From Sulfurospirillum diekertiae (lineage in GTDB: Bacteria > Campylobacterota > Campylobacteria > Campylobacterales > Sulfurospirillaceae): 64,000 nt of DNA. The notes beneath the pieces are model-generated. The model ran no database searches. It was not told the DNA's origin and saw only the letters and a list, made by a program, of their open reading frames with translations. The position numbers were made by a program, and so were the translations under genes. The stretch spans positions 310,001-374,000 of the forward strand of contig NZ_CP023275.1 in the NCBI RefSeq assembly GCF_002309535.1, given 5' to 3'. Shown piece by piece: positions 38,000 to 47,156 of the stretch. Within the stretch, counting starts at the first letter, position 1, and each line of letters begins with the position of its first letter.

Positions 38000-39211
38000 A
38001 TGGCATCAAAACTCCTGAAAGACTTGCAAGTACGTAATGCCAAGCCTTTAGCGCAAGATTACAGACTGACAGATGGAGAAGGCTTATATCTTCTCGTGAA
38101 ACCCAATGGTAGTAAACTTTGGCGTTACAACTACTCTTTTGAGAACAACAAGTATGTCTATTCGATTGGAAAATACCCAGAGATCAGCCTTGAAAGAGCA
38201 AGAATTTTACATCAAGATGCAATGAAACTTAAAGCTGATGGCATTAACCCTGTTGATCAAAAGCGAAAAGCGAAACTTGAAAAGAAAATGGCTACAGTTA
38301 GTACCTTTAAAGCTATTGCAAAAGAATGGCTTGAAAAGAAAAAGAGAGAATTAGCAGAAAAGACTTTTGAGGGCGTTGAGCAGAGAGTTGAAAAGAATCT
38401 TTATCCGATTTTGGGTGATATGGACATTCGTGAAATCAAGAAGCAAGACGTTGCAAGTGCTTTAAAAATTGCAGATTTACGTAGTCCTGAAGTAGCTAGT
38501 CGTTGTTTAGGTTATGCTAAAAATATTTTCGAGTATGCAGAAGATTTAGGGGTTATTGAGTTTAGCGTTATATCTTCTATGACAGCTGGTAAATTTTTAA
38601 CCAAATATGAGAATGAAAGATTCGCACACATTAAAGACCCAAAAAGATTAAAAGAGCTTTTAATTGCAATTGATTCATATTCTGGTGAATATGTTGTTAG
38701 ACAGCTTTTGAGATTATTGCCATTAGTTGCTTTACGTCCAACTGAAGCAAGGGCTGCAACATGGAATGAAATCGACTTTGAAAAAAAGATTTGGTCTATC
38801 GGCAAAGAGCGTATGAAAATGAGAAAGGATCATCTCGTACCCCTTTCATCCCAAGCATTAAAAATTTTAGAAGAACTGCACCCTTACACAAAAAATAGTA
38901 AATATATTTTTCAAAGCCCTCGAAAATCGGATACTCCGTTATCGGATAATTCTATCAACAAGGCCTTGTCGATTTTAGGCTTTAAGGATGAACAAACCGG
39001 ACACGGTTTTCGCCATATTTTCAGCACAACGTGCCATAGTAATTTAAGGGAGCATCAATTTGATTCTCTTGTTATTGAAGCATGTTTATCGCATAAAGAT
39101 AAAAATAAAGAACGTGACGTATATAATGGTGCTAAATATATACCCGAGAGAATGCAATTGATGCAATGGTACGCACATTATTTGGATGATTTGAAAAATA
39201 GCAAGAATTAA
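38000..39211 (+). CDS. tyrosine integrase, P4/DUF4102 type
   Basis: 403 residues from the ATG at 38000, nine bases after AAGGAGA; earlier in-frame starts overlap or precede that SD. N-terminal DUF4102-like domain (LTDGEGLYLLVKPNGSKLWRYNY), SAM-like core-binding domain about 95-190, catalytic domain after. Catalytic residues: Arg in ALRPTEARA, His-x-x-Arg in GHGFRHIFST, His in LSHKDKN, and nucleophile Tyr in DVYNGAKY. It inserts the island at tRNA-Asn. Confidence 0.95.
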   Translation: MASKLLKDLQVRNAKPLAQDYRLTDGEGLYLLVKPNGSKLWRYNYSFENNKYVYSIGKYPEISLERARILHQDAMKLKADGINPVDQKRKAKLEKKMATVSTFKAIAKEWLEKKKRELAEKTFEGVEQRVEKNLYPILGDMDIREIKKQDVASALKIADLRSPEVASRCLGYAKNIFEYAEDLGVIEFSVISSMTAGKFLTKYENERFAHIKDPKRLKELLIAIDSYSGEYVVRQLLRLLPLVALRPTEARAATWNEIDFEKKIWSIGKERMKMRKDHLVPLSSQALKILEELHPYTKNSKYIFQSPRKSDTPLSDNSINKALSILGFKDEQTGHGFRHIFSTTCHSNLREHQFDSLVIEACLSHKDKNKERDVYNGAKYIPERMQLMQWYAHYLDDLKNSKN

Positions 39212-39416
39212 TTGATTGATCCAGTTCATCTGATGAATTTGTAATTTTCCGAAAAGTCCTAAAATAGGAATTATCTGATATATTTTGATTATTTCGTTAA
39301 TCCGAAAAAATCTGTATAAAGAGATAATTTATGATATATCTTATAACTCTTATTTTGATTTGGATAAAATAAACATATAATTTTCTCACAAAGTATTAAC
39401 ACAAGGCATATGTTCA

Positions 39417-42068
39417 ATGACTGTCTTAGAAATAGAAAATAATCTTCATAATCTAGTAGCAAATCTTGACAAAGAAAACTTCATCTTCGAGCTACTCTTA
39501 GCATATGGTATCCCAAAAGCAACCATCAAACGACTGCAAGGAAGTGATCACGACAAACTTACATCATACGGTGAACTTGTCATGAGAAAAAAGCTTTTTT
39601 TCAAAGTGACGGATAATGAACTTCATGCCACGATAGATGAACTTAAATCTTCAAAAGAAGTTCTTAAACACTTACCAAGATTTGTTCTTGTAACAGACTA
39701 CGAAACACTCCTTGCCTATGACGTTAAAACGGGAGATAGCCTCGATATCGAACTCTTAAACATTATCAATCATTACGATTTTTTCTTGCCTCTTGCAGGG
39801 ATGGAAAAAGCCACCTTTACCGATGAAAACCCAGCCGATGTCAAAGCCTCACTCAAGATGGCAAAACTCTATGATGAGCTTCAAAAAAACAACCGCTTTG
39901 AAACCAAAGAGGAAGTTCACTCTTTGAATGTCTTTCTCACAAGGCTTTTATTTTGCTACTTTGCTGAGGATACCAACATCTTTGAAGATAACATCTTTAC
40001 CGCTTCACTCTCGTCGCACACGCAAATTGACGGGAGCGATTTGGATGCTTACTTGCAAAGACTTTTTACCATTTTTAACACGCCAAACACGAAAAGAGAG
40101 CCAAACACACCCGCATACCTAAACGCATTTCCTTATGTCAATGGCGGACTTTTTGCTTTACATGTAAAGCTTCCGACATTTACGACCCGCTCACGCTCTC
40201 TCATATTAGAAATCGGACAGTTAAAATGGTCGCAGATAAACCCTGACATCTTTGGAAGCATGATACAAGCCGTAGTCACGCCAGAACACCGTGGCGGGTT
40301 AGGGATGCACTACACAAGTGTGCCAAATATCATGAAAGTCATAGAACCGCTCTTTTTAGATGAACTCTATCAAGAGTTTGAAAAAGCGTATGACCATAAG
40401 TCTAAACTTCAGGATTTACATGTAAGGCTTTCAAATATCAAAATCTTTGACCCTGCGTGCGGAAGTGGGAACTTTCTCATCATCGCTTATAAAAAACTGC
40501 GAGAGTTAGAGATGAGTATATTGCAACACATCGATGCTCTGAGTCATGAGCGAAGCTTTCAGTTTAGTGAGATAAAACTTACTCAATTTTACGGTATAGA
40601 ACTAGATGACTTTGCCCATGAAGTTGCACTTCTTTCTCTTTGGCTAACAGAACATCAGATGAACTTAGAGTTTTACAAAGCTTTTGGCAGAACAAGTCCA
40701 AGCCTACCGCTACATGACGGCGGACATATCGTGCATGGCAACGCCACAAGGATAAACTGGGAAGAGGTTTGCCCTAAAAATGACAAAGATGAGATCTATA
40801 TTTTGGGAAATCCGCCGTATTTGGGAGCGAGACTGCAAAACAAAGAGCAAAAAGCAGATATGGCGGAAGTGTTTCAAGGTGTAAAAAACTTTAACAACCT
40901 TGACTATATAGCATGTTGGTTTTACAAAGGTACAAATTACATCAAAAATACACATGCCAAAGTTGCTTTTGTAAGTACAAACTCCATCAGCCAAGGGGAA
41001 CAAGTCGGCATTCTTTGGACACATATATTAGATGAAAATATAGAGATAGATTTTGCATACAAGTCTTTCAAGTGGCAAAATAACGCCAAAGCAAATGCGG
41101 CGGTAATAGTTGTTATTATTGGGCTTAGAAACAGTTCAAATAAGCCAAAATATCTGTACATCGACAATATCAAACAAGAAGTCAAAAATATCAATGCGTA
41201 TTTAGTAAATGCTGAGAATATTATTGTACAAAAAAGAAGTCAACCTAGACAACGCATTCCTCCTTTAGTGTTTGGTAATCAAGTGATTGATGGCGGGAAC
41301 TTGATTTTACAAGAAGATGAAAAAAATGAAATAGTTGCTTTGTATCCGAGTTCAGAAAAGTTTTTTAGACGATTGTATGGAGGAGAAGATTTTATAAAAG
41401 GTTTTGTTAGATGGTGTGTATGGGTTAAAAAAAATCAATTAGAGGAAGCACTAGCTATACACGCATTAAAAGAAAAATTTGAAAAAACTAAGCAATATAG
41501 ACAATCAGGTGGAGAAGTGGCTCGTTCTTTAGTAGATATACCTTATAGATTTCGATATGTCCACGAAGCTAAAAATAATTTACTTGTTCTTCCTAGAACT
41601 ACAACAGAACGAAGAGATTATTTACCTATTGGGTTCTTAGATAACAATTCAATTGTGACTGATGCAATACAAGTAATATATGATCCTGAAATATATTTAA
41701 TGGGTATTTTATCATCAAAAATACATATGCTTTGGGTTAAAATAGTTGCAGGCAGGTTAAAATCAGATTTAAGATATTCAAATTCTTTATGTTACAACAC
41801 CTTCCCATTCCCAAACATCTCACAAAATCAAAAAGATGAAATCACTGAGTTTGTATTTGGAATACTCGATGAGCGAGAAAAACACAGCCAAAAAACACTA
41901 TCCTATCTCTACGACCCAGACAAAATGCCAGAAGGCTTACGAAAAGCCCACCACGCCTTAGATAAAGCCATAGAACAATGCTACCGAACCAAACCATTTG
42001 AAAGCGATGAAGAACGCTTAGAGTACCTCTTTAAAATGTATGAAGAGATGACAAAGGATAAGAAATGA
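39417..42068 (+). CDS. MmeI-like N6-adenine DNA methyltransferase, no visible nuclease motif
   Basis: 883 residues. MmeI-family layout: N-terminal domain (FELLLAYGIPKATIKRL; PRFVLVTDYETLLAYD; FFLPLAGMEK), helical spacer, methyltransferase with motif I FDPACGSGNF (344-353) and catalytic NPPY (465-468), then TNSISQGEQV and a target-recognition domain at about 575-800. MmeI itself has a D...ExK nuclease motif near its N-terminus; I cannot find one here (the equivalent stretch reads GELVMRKKLFFK), so this copy may only modify DNA. It is the first gene of the operon. Codons for about 575-795 are more AT-rich than the flanks, and it holds two TTACATGTAA palindromes. Confidence 0.88.
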   Translation: MTVLEIENNLHNLVANLDKENFIFELLLAYGIPKATIKRLQGSDHDKLTSYGELVMRKKLFFKVTDNELHATIDELKSSKEVLKHLPRFVLVTDYETLLAYDVKTGDSLDIELLNIINHYDFFLPLAGMEKATFTDENPADVKASLKMAKLYDELQKNNRFETKEEVHSLNVFLTRLLFCYFAEDTNIFEDNIFTASLSSHTQIDGSDLDAYLQRLFTIFNTPNTKREPNTPAYLNAFPYVNGGLFALHVKLPTFTTRSRSLILEIGQLKWSQINPDIFGSMIQAVVTPEHRGGLGMHYTSVPNIMKVIEPLFLDELYQEFEKAYDHKSKLQDLHVRLSNIKIFDPACGSGNFLIIAYKKLRELEMSILQHIDALSHERSFQFSEIKLTQFYGIELDDFAHEVALLSLWLTEHQMNLEFYKAFGRTSPSLPLHDGGHIVHGNATRINWEEVCPKNDKDEIYILGNPPYLGARLQNKEQKADMAEVFQGVKNFNNLDYIACWFYKGTNYIKNTHAKVAFVSTNSISQGEQVGILWTHILDENIEIDFAYKSFKWQNNAKANAAVIVVIIGLRNSSNKPKYLYIDNIKQEVKNINAYLVNAENIIVQKRSQPRQRIPPLVFGNQVIDGGNLILQEDEKNEIVALYPSSEKFFRRLYGGEDFIKGFVRWCVWVKKNQLEEALAIHALKEKFEKTKQYRQSGGEVARSLVDIPYRFRYVHEAKNNLLVLPRTTTERRDYLPIGFLDNNSIVTDAIQVIYDPEIYLMGILSSKIHMLWVKIVAGRLKSDLRYSNSLCYNTFPFPNISQNQKDEITEFVFGILDEREKHSQKTLSYLYDPDKMPEGLRKAHHALDKAIEQCYRTKPFESDEERLEYLFKMYEEMTKDKK

Positions 42069-43237
42069 ATGATTTTATAGAAAAGTATAGATTGATTGAC
42101 AGGATTCAAGATAGTAATATCAATTTTTTATTTGGTTCTGGAATGTCGGCAGGCTATCTAGAAATCTTGGGGAATATTGAGAACCTTTTGACACAATTAG
42201 ATAAAGAAGTTTTTGCAGAGCAAAAGCAAAAAGATTTAATAAGAGCTTCCATACTTAATAAATATTTTGAAGGTGTTATTGAAAAGAATATAAATATTTT
42301 GGATTACTCATCTTTAGAACCTGAGGAAGTTTTATCGATACTCTGGACACTAGATAGTTATAAAAACTTTTTTAAAACTGTAAATCAATTGATTCTACTT
42401 AGGAGAAATAAACTCCTGAGTAAACAAGTAAATATTTTTACTACAAATATTGATATTTTTCTTGAACGAGGTGTTGAAGAGGTTGGATTAGAAAGTAATG
42501 ATGGATTTGGTAAAGGTTTTAAACCAAAATATGATTTAAGTAATTTTAAAAAATCTATATTTCAAAAAAGTCTTCATTTTGATAATAGTTCGGAAATTCC
42601 CGTATTTAATATCTTAAAAATTCATGGTTCTTTAACTTGGAAAAGAGAAAATCAAAATGTTTTTTTTGATAATTCACTCGAACAAATTCAAAAAGTTCAA
42701 ACAACTAGAAGAAAATCATTATTAAGTGTTGATACATCAAAAGACACTATTTCCAGTTTAAAAACAAAATTTCCTAAACGAATCAATATACGAAACTTTA
42801 ACACTTTTTTAGAAGAATATGATAAATTATCCATAGTTAATCCTACAAAAGGCAAATTCCAGCAAACTGTACTTGACCAAAAATACTACGACCTACTTAG
42901 AATTTACGCAAATGAGCTTGAAAGAGAAAATACTTTACTTTTTGTAATGGGCTTTTCTTTTGCTGATGAGCACATAAAAGATTTAACAATTAGAGTTGCC
43001 AATTCAAATCCTACTTTGATGATTTATATTTTTGCTCACACTACACATGCTAAAGAAGAATTAGAACAAACTATAGATATTGAAAACAATGTTAAAAACA
43101 AAAATATAGCAATAATACCACCATCTCAAAGTGAAAAAGAAGATAAAAATTTAAAAGATGATTTTTCTTATAATTTTGACAATATAAATAGCAGAATATT
43201 CATGCAAATACTCAATAAAATAAAAGAACAAAAATGA
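42065..43237 (+). CDS. SIR2-domain protein, NADase partner of HerA
   Basis: 390 residues. Rossmann start NINFLFGSGMSAG (19-30), catalytic Asn in TTNID (126-130, Asn128), catalytic His187 in KIHGSLTW, and MGFSFADEHI (295-304), the usual order for bacterial defence SIR2 domains that destroy NAD+. Overlaps both neighbours by four bases. SIR2 next to a HerA ATPase is a known two-gene anti-phage system (SIR2-HerA, also Nezha). Base composition is strongly AT-rich compared with the methyltransferase. Function by family, not shown here. Confidence 0.9.
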   Translation: MNDFIEKYRLIDRIQDSNINFLFGSGMSAGYLEILGNIENLLTQLDKEVFAEQKQKDLIRASILNKYFEGVIEKNINILDYSSLEPEEVLSILWTLDSYKNFFKTVNQLILLRRNKLLSKQVNIFTTNIDIFLERGVEEVGLESNDGFGKGFKPKYDLSNFKKSIFQKSLHFDNSSEIPVFNILKIHGSLTWKRENQNVFFDNSLEQIQKVQTTRRKSLLSVDTSKDTISSLKTKFPKRINIRNFNTFLEEYDKLSIVNPTKGKFQQTVLDQKYYDLLRIYANELERENTLLFVMGFSFADEHIKDLTIRVANSNPTLMIYIFAHTTHAKEELEQTIDIENNVKNKNIAIIPPSQSEKEDKNLKDDFSYNFDNINSRIFMQILNKIKEQK

Positions 43238-45078
43238 ATAATCAACAAATATTAGATGATTCAATTTTTAAAGTTGGAGAAGTACTATCGGTTGATGGTA
43301 GAAAAATAAAAATCAAAGTTGATAAAAGTAAAAATAACTCACACATAATGTATAAGGGAGAATTACTTAAAAATACTTCCGTTGGTAGCTATGTGAAAAT
43401 AATCAAAGGTTATACGAGAATTATTGGAAAAGTTGAGGGTGAATATGTCGAAGAAGATAAAGTTTACAGCTCAAAAGACTATACAACGGAAGCAAAAAAA
43501 ATCAATAGGAATCTTAGTGTAAGTTTATTGGGATTTTTTGATGGAGAAAAATTCAAAAGAGGAATAAAAGAACTACCCCTTGTCTTCAATGAGTGCTTTT
43601 TACTCGATAACCAAGAGTTTGAACAAGTGCATGATTTTATCGAGAAAGATGATGAACCTCTTGAGATAGGTGTTTTATCACTTGAAAAAGGTCAAAAAAT
43701 TCAAGTAGGAGTAAATAGTTTATTTGCAAGCCATATAGGTGTTTTTGGAAATACAGGAAGTGGAAAATCATATACTTTGGCAAAATTTTACAATGTGCTT
43801 TTTGAGAAATATCAGCAAGAACAAAAGTTTAAAGAAAATGCTAGATTTTTGTTAATAGATTTTAACGGTGAATATTCACATGAAAAAACAATAATTGAAA
43901 ACAAACAGATTTATAATCTAAGTACCAAGCAGGAAACAAATGCAAATTCACAAAAAATTCCATTAAAAGAAAAAGATTTACTTGATATTGAACTTATATC
44001 AATTTTGGCAAATGCAACAGATAAAACTCAAAAGCCATATATAGACAGAACTCTGAAGTTTATTAATAAAGTAAAAAAAGATGAGAATCCATTAACATAT
44101 TTCAGAAACATACTCAAAAGCTATATAAAAAAAGTCTTGAAAATGGCTGATAAAGAAAAAGCATACATGCTTGTAGATTATCTTACTTTGATAATTAATA
44201 AAGAGAATAATGAGAGCTTAATAGAAACCTTAGGTTGGCATAATTCACTAAAATATTTTTATAAAATGCCAAATACAAATAATGGTCAGGTGTCTGATTC
44301 AGATATTGAAGAAACCGATTTATATAAAAATGTTGATAGTTATGAATTCCCAAATAACGTAGTTTCTAAGTTAGTAGATTTTTTATATCTTCAAATTGTT
44401 TATGATATTTATTATGATAAAGCACAAAATGAGCATATATCTCCTGCAATCAATAAATTAAAAAGTAAACAAAAAGATATAGAAAAAGTCTTTGATACAT
44501 CAACTCAGGAAAATTCAATATTTAATTCAAGTCAAAACTTTGTAACAATAAATTTGAATGATGTGAATATTGAAATGAAAAAAACTATCCCTATGCTAGT
44601 GGTTAAAAAACTGTATGAAGAGCAAAAAGAAAAGTATAAACTATTAAATACAAGTTACCTCAATATAATCGTTGATGAAGCACATAATATTTTATCTCAT
44701 ATCTCAAACAGAGAAAGTGAAACTTGGAAAGATTATAGACTTGAAACTTTCGAGGAAATTATTAAAGAAGGTAGAAAATTTGGTGTTTTTTTAACAATTG
44801 CAAGTCAAAGACCATCCGATATTTCAAGCACTATTATTTCGCAGTTACATAATTACTTTTTACATAGATTGATAAATAATAAAGACATTGAAGCTGTAGA
44901 GAAAACTATTTCATATCTTGATAAGGTTTCTTTTGAAGCTCTACCAATCTTACCTACGGGAAGCTGTATATTTGCGGGTCTTGCTGCTCAGGTTCCAGTA
45001 ATGATTGACATTGGCAAAATGAGTGATGAACATAAACCACAAAGTGATACTATTAAATTAACTGAAAATTGGAAATAA
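43234..45078 (+). CDS. HerA-like hexameric ATPase/translocase
   Basis: 614 residues. HAS barrel at about 15-75, then ATPase core with Walker A GNTGSGKS (172-179), DFNGEYSHE, Walker B NIIVDEAHNIL (Asp481, Glu482), and SQRPSDIS (525-532) followed by an Arg-finger region. A long lysine-rich insertion fills about 240-430. HerA proteins form hexamers that move DNA. With SIR2 they make a large complex that combines NAD+ depletion with DNA processing on infection. Confidence 0.9.
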   Translation: MNNQQILDDSIFKVGEVLSVDGRKIKIKVDKSKNNSHIMYKGELLKNTSVGSYVKIIKGYTRIIGKVEGEYVEEDKVYSSKDYTTEAKKINRNLSVSLLGFFDGEKFKRGIKELPLVFNECFLLDNQEFEQVHDFIEKDDEPLEIGVLSLEKGQKIQVGVNSLFASHIGVFGNTGSGKSYTLAKFYNVLFEKYQQEQKFKENARFLLIDFNGEYSHEKTIIENKQIYNLSTKQETNANSQKIPLKEKDLLDIELISILANATDKTQKPYIDRTLKFINKVKKDENPLTYFRNILKSYIKKVLKMADKEKAYMLVDYLTLIINKENNESLIETLGWHNSLKYFYKMPNTNNGQVSDSDIEETDLYKNVDSYEFPNNVVSKLVDFLYLQIVYDIYYDKAQNEHISPAINKLKSKQKDIEKVFDTSTQENSIFNSSQNFVTINLNDVNIEMKKTIPMLVVKKLYEEQKEKYKLLNTSYLNIIVDEAHNILSHISNRESETWKDYRLETFEEIIKEGRKFGVFLTIASQRPSDISSTIISQLHNYFLHRLINNKDIEAVEKTISYLDKVSFEALPILPTGSCIFAGLAAQVPVMIDIGKMSDEHKPQSDTIKLTENWK

Positions 45079-45081
45079 AAA

Positions 45082-45906
45082 ATGGATACCAATATTACAT
45101 CTTCTATTTTAAGTGATTTTACAATGACACCTGAGTGGGTAACTGCAATCGCAACAATTATTTTAGTATTAGCAACTTGTATTTATGTGTTTTTTTCTTA
45201 TAAACTAACAAAGGAAACTATAAAACTTAGAGAAGTAGAAACTTCTCCATTTATTTCAATCATTTTTGATATATCTTTTCAAGCAGTAAGTCACTCAAAG
45301 ATAATTATAAAAAACATTGGTAAAGCTCCCGCATACGACATAAGTTTTAAAGTAGATGAAAAATATTTATCTCATTTTAATGGCTATACATTTGAAAATA
45401 CAATTGAATACTTTGCACCTGAGCAAGAGTTTTTTATTTTGGCAAATGGTTTTAACAACTTAAAAGAAGCAGGATTTGAAAGTATTCCTATCACAGTTCA
45501 CTATAAATCAAAAGACAATAGAAGTTTTACAGAGGTATTTAATTTGAGATGGCAGCATTTTAAATATTTTGAGAAAGATACTTTAGAAGATATCAAAAAA
45601 TCGTTTGATGATCTCAACAAAGAAATCAAAGAGCTAAATACAACAGTTAAAAATAAGAAGTATTTTGTCTCAAATAAATTAAGTGTTTTGGAGATTGAAA
45701 AAAAAGATGATTATGTACAATTTATTTTTAGTAATGGAGAGATTTGTAAAATTAATAAAAAGTTTATAGCAGATATTGGTTTTAAAAATATAGAAAATGT
45801 TGATATTGATGACGGAGATATACAAGATTATTCAACAAGAACAAAATTTACTGCTGAAGAAGTCTTTAGTAATATAATGAATTTAAAATTATCAAGCGAG
45901 GAGTGA
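45082..45906 (+). CDS. membrane-anchored protein of the defence operon, unknown
   Basis: 274 residues. One transmembrane segment at about 18-39 (VTAIATIILVLATCIYVFFSY) with a short outside N-terminus. A beta-rich domain follows (SPFISIIFDISFQAVSHSKIIIKNIGKAPAYDISFKV), then a coiled-coil stretch at about 170-195 (LEDIKKSFDDLNKEIKELNTTV). No catalytic motif. It starts three bases after HerA and shares its AT-rich composition, so it may be a third member of the SIR2-HerA cassette, for example a membrane sensor or anchor. That role is inferred. Confidence 0.7.
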   Translation: MDTNITSSILSDFTMTPEWVTAIATIILVLATCIYVFFSYKLTKETIKLREVETSPFISIIFDISFQAVSHSKIIIKNIGKAPAYDISFKVDEKYLSHFNGYTFENTIEYFAPEQEFFILANGFNNLKEAGFESIPITVHYKSKDNRSFTEVFNLRWQHFKYFEKDTLEDIKKSFDDLNKEIKELNTTVKNKKYFVSNKLSVLEIEKKDDYVQFIFSNGEICKINKKFIADIGFKNIENVDIDDGDIQDYSTRTKFTAEEVFSNIMNLKLSSEE

Positions 45907-47045
45907 GTTTGAATATCAAAGATTTTAAATCAGGTACACTGAGACAAGAGTATCAATATAAAAGTTTTTTGCCTGAAAAAATCAATCATACTTTTACGTG
46001 GGATGACCCTCAAATCAACACTATGCTTGAAAATGCAACTAGAGCACTTGGGGAACTTAACGCTTTTACGAGGATCGTACCCAATGTAGATATCTTTATA
46101 CAGATGCATATCACAAAAGAAGCAAATACATCAAGTAAGATAGAGGGCACAAAAACAGAGATGGATGAAGTGCTTATCGCAAAAGAGCAGATCAACCCTG
46201 AAAAAAGAGATGACTGGCAAGAAGTACGAAACTACATCGATGCTATGAATACTGCTATAAAAGAGCTTGAAAATTTACCTATCTCAAATCGCCTCATCAA
46301 AAACATTCATGCAATTCTGCTCAATAGCGTAAGAGGTGAAGCAAAACAACCGGGTGAATTCAGAAGATCTCAAAACTGGATAGGCGGTGCTAGTTTGGCA
46401 ACGGCTTATTATATTCCCCCACATCACAATGAAGTTGGAGAACTCATGAGTGATTTAGAGAAATTTTTGCACAACGAAGAGATATTTGTGCCACATCTTA
46501 TAAAAATAGCAATTGCTCACTATCAGTTTGAGACGATCCACCCATTTTTGGATGGCAATGGGCGTATTGGCAGATTACTCATAACACTGTATTTAGTGAG
46601 TAAAGGATTACTTCGAAAACCATCTTTGTATCTTTCTGATTTTATCGAAAAAAATAAATCAGCTTACTATGAAGCACTGACAAAAGTAAGAACAGATAAT
46701 GATTTGATTCATTGGATAAAGTTTTTTCTTGAAGCAGTGATTGTTACTGCCAATAATGGCGCACAAACGTTTCAAAATATTTTGAGTCTCAAACAAGAGA
46801 TGGATGCACTTATAGTAGGATTTGGTAAAAAGGCACACAACGCGAGCAAGTTAATAGAGTTTTTATATCAAAGACCTATTATCTCAATTAGTGAAATCAT
46901 AGAGCCTTTGGAGATTAGTAAGCCTACGGCAAATACTTTAGTCAAAGAGTTTGAGTCAAAAGGTATTTTAAAAGAGATTACCGGATATGAGAGAAACAAA
47001 CTATTTGTATTTGATAGGTATTTAGCAATATATAGTAAAAATTAA
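45903..47045 (+). CDS. Fic-domain protein with self-inhibitory helix
   Basis: 380 residues. Fic motif HPFLDGNGRIGR (213-224) is intact, including catalytic His213. The N-terminal inhibitory motif SSKIEG (77-82) matches (S/T)xxxE(G/N), so it is a class II, self-inhibited AMP-transferase. A C-terminal winged helix (about 318-375: ISISEIIEPLEISKPTANTLVKEFESKGIL) suggests DNA binding. GTG start overlapping the previous stop. It may be a regulator or toxin in the operon; target unknown. Confidence 0.9.
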   Translation: MSLNIKDFKSGTLRQEYQYKSFLPEKINHTFTWDDPQINTMLENATRALGELNAFTRIVPNVDIFIQMHITKEANTSSKIEGTKTEMDEVLIAKEQINPEKRDDWQEVRNYIDAMNTAIKELENLPISNRLIKNIHAILLNSVRGEAKQPGEFRRSQNWIGGASLATAYYIPPHHNEVGELMSDLEKFLHNEEIFVPHLIKIAIAHYQFETIHPFLDGNGRIGRLLITLYLVSKGLLRKPSLYLSDFIEKNKSAYYEALTKVRTDNDLIHWIKFFLEAVIVTANNGAQTFQNILSLKQEMDALIVGFGKKAHNASKLIEFLYQRPIISISEIIEPLEISKPTANTLVKEFESKGILKEITGYERNKLFVFDRYLAIYSKN

Positions 47046-47050
47046 AGTCA

Positions 47051-47125
47051 TAAATTTTACTAAGAGAATTTTATAGTTAAAGTTAGGATCCTAAATTTTA
47101 CTAAGAGAATTTTATAGTTAAAGTT
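47051..47125 (+). repeat. 34-base direct repeat upstream of the helicase gene
   Basis: Two identical 34-base copies (47051-47084 and 47092-47125), each beginning TAAATTTTACTAAGAGAATT and ending AGTTAAAGTT, with seven bases AGGATCC between. The unit starts next to the Fic stop and ends 31 bases before the helicase ATG, in the only sizeable gap of the operon. It could be a tandem operator, perhaps for the winged-helix Fic protein, or a scar of cassette insertion. Confidence 0.85.
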
Positions 47126-47156
47126 CGAGCCAATTTTTTGAATTAGAGAGGGATGA

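Noticed and set aside
47051-47125. Mini CRISPR (two 34-base repeats)
   Set aside because: The intervening sequence is only seven bases, and there is no leader and no cas gene.
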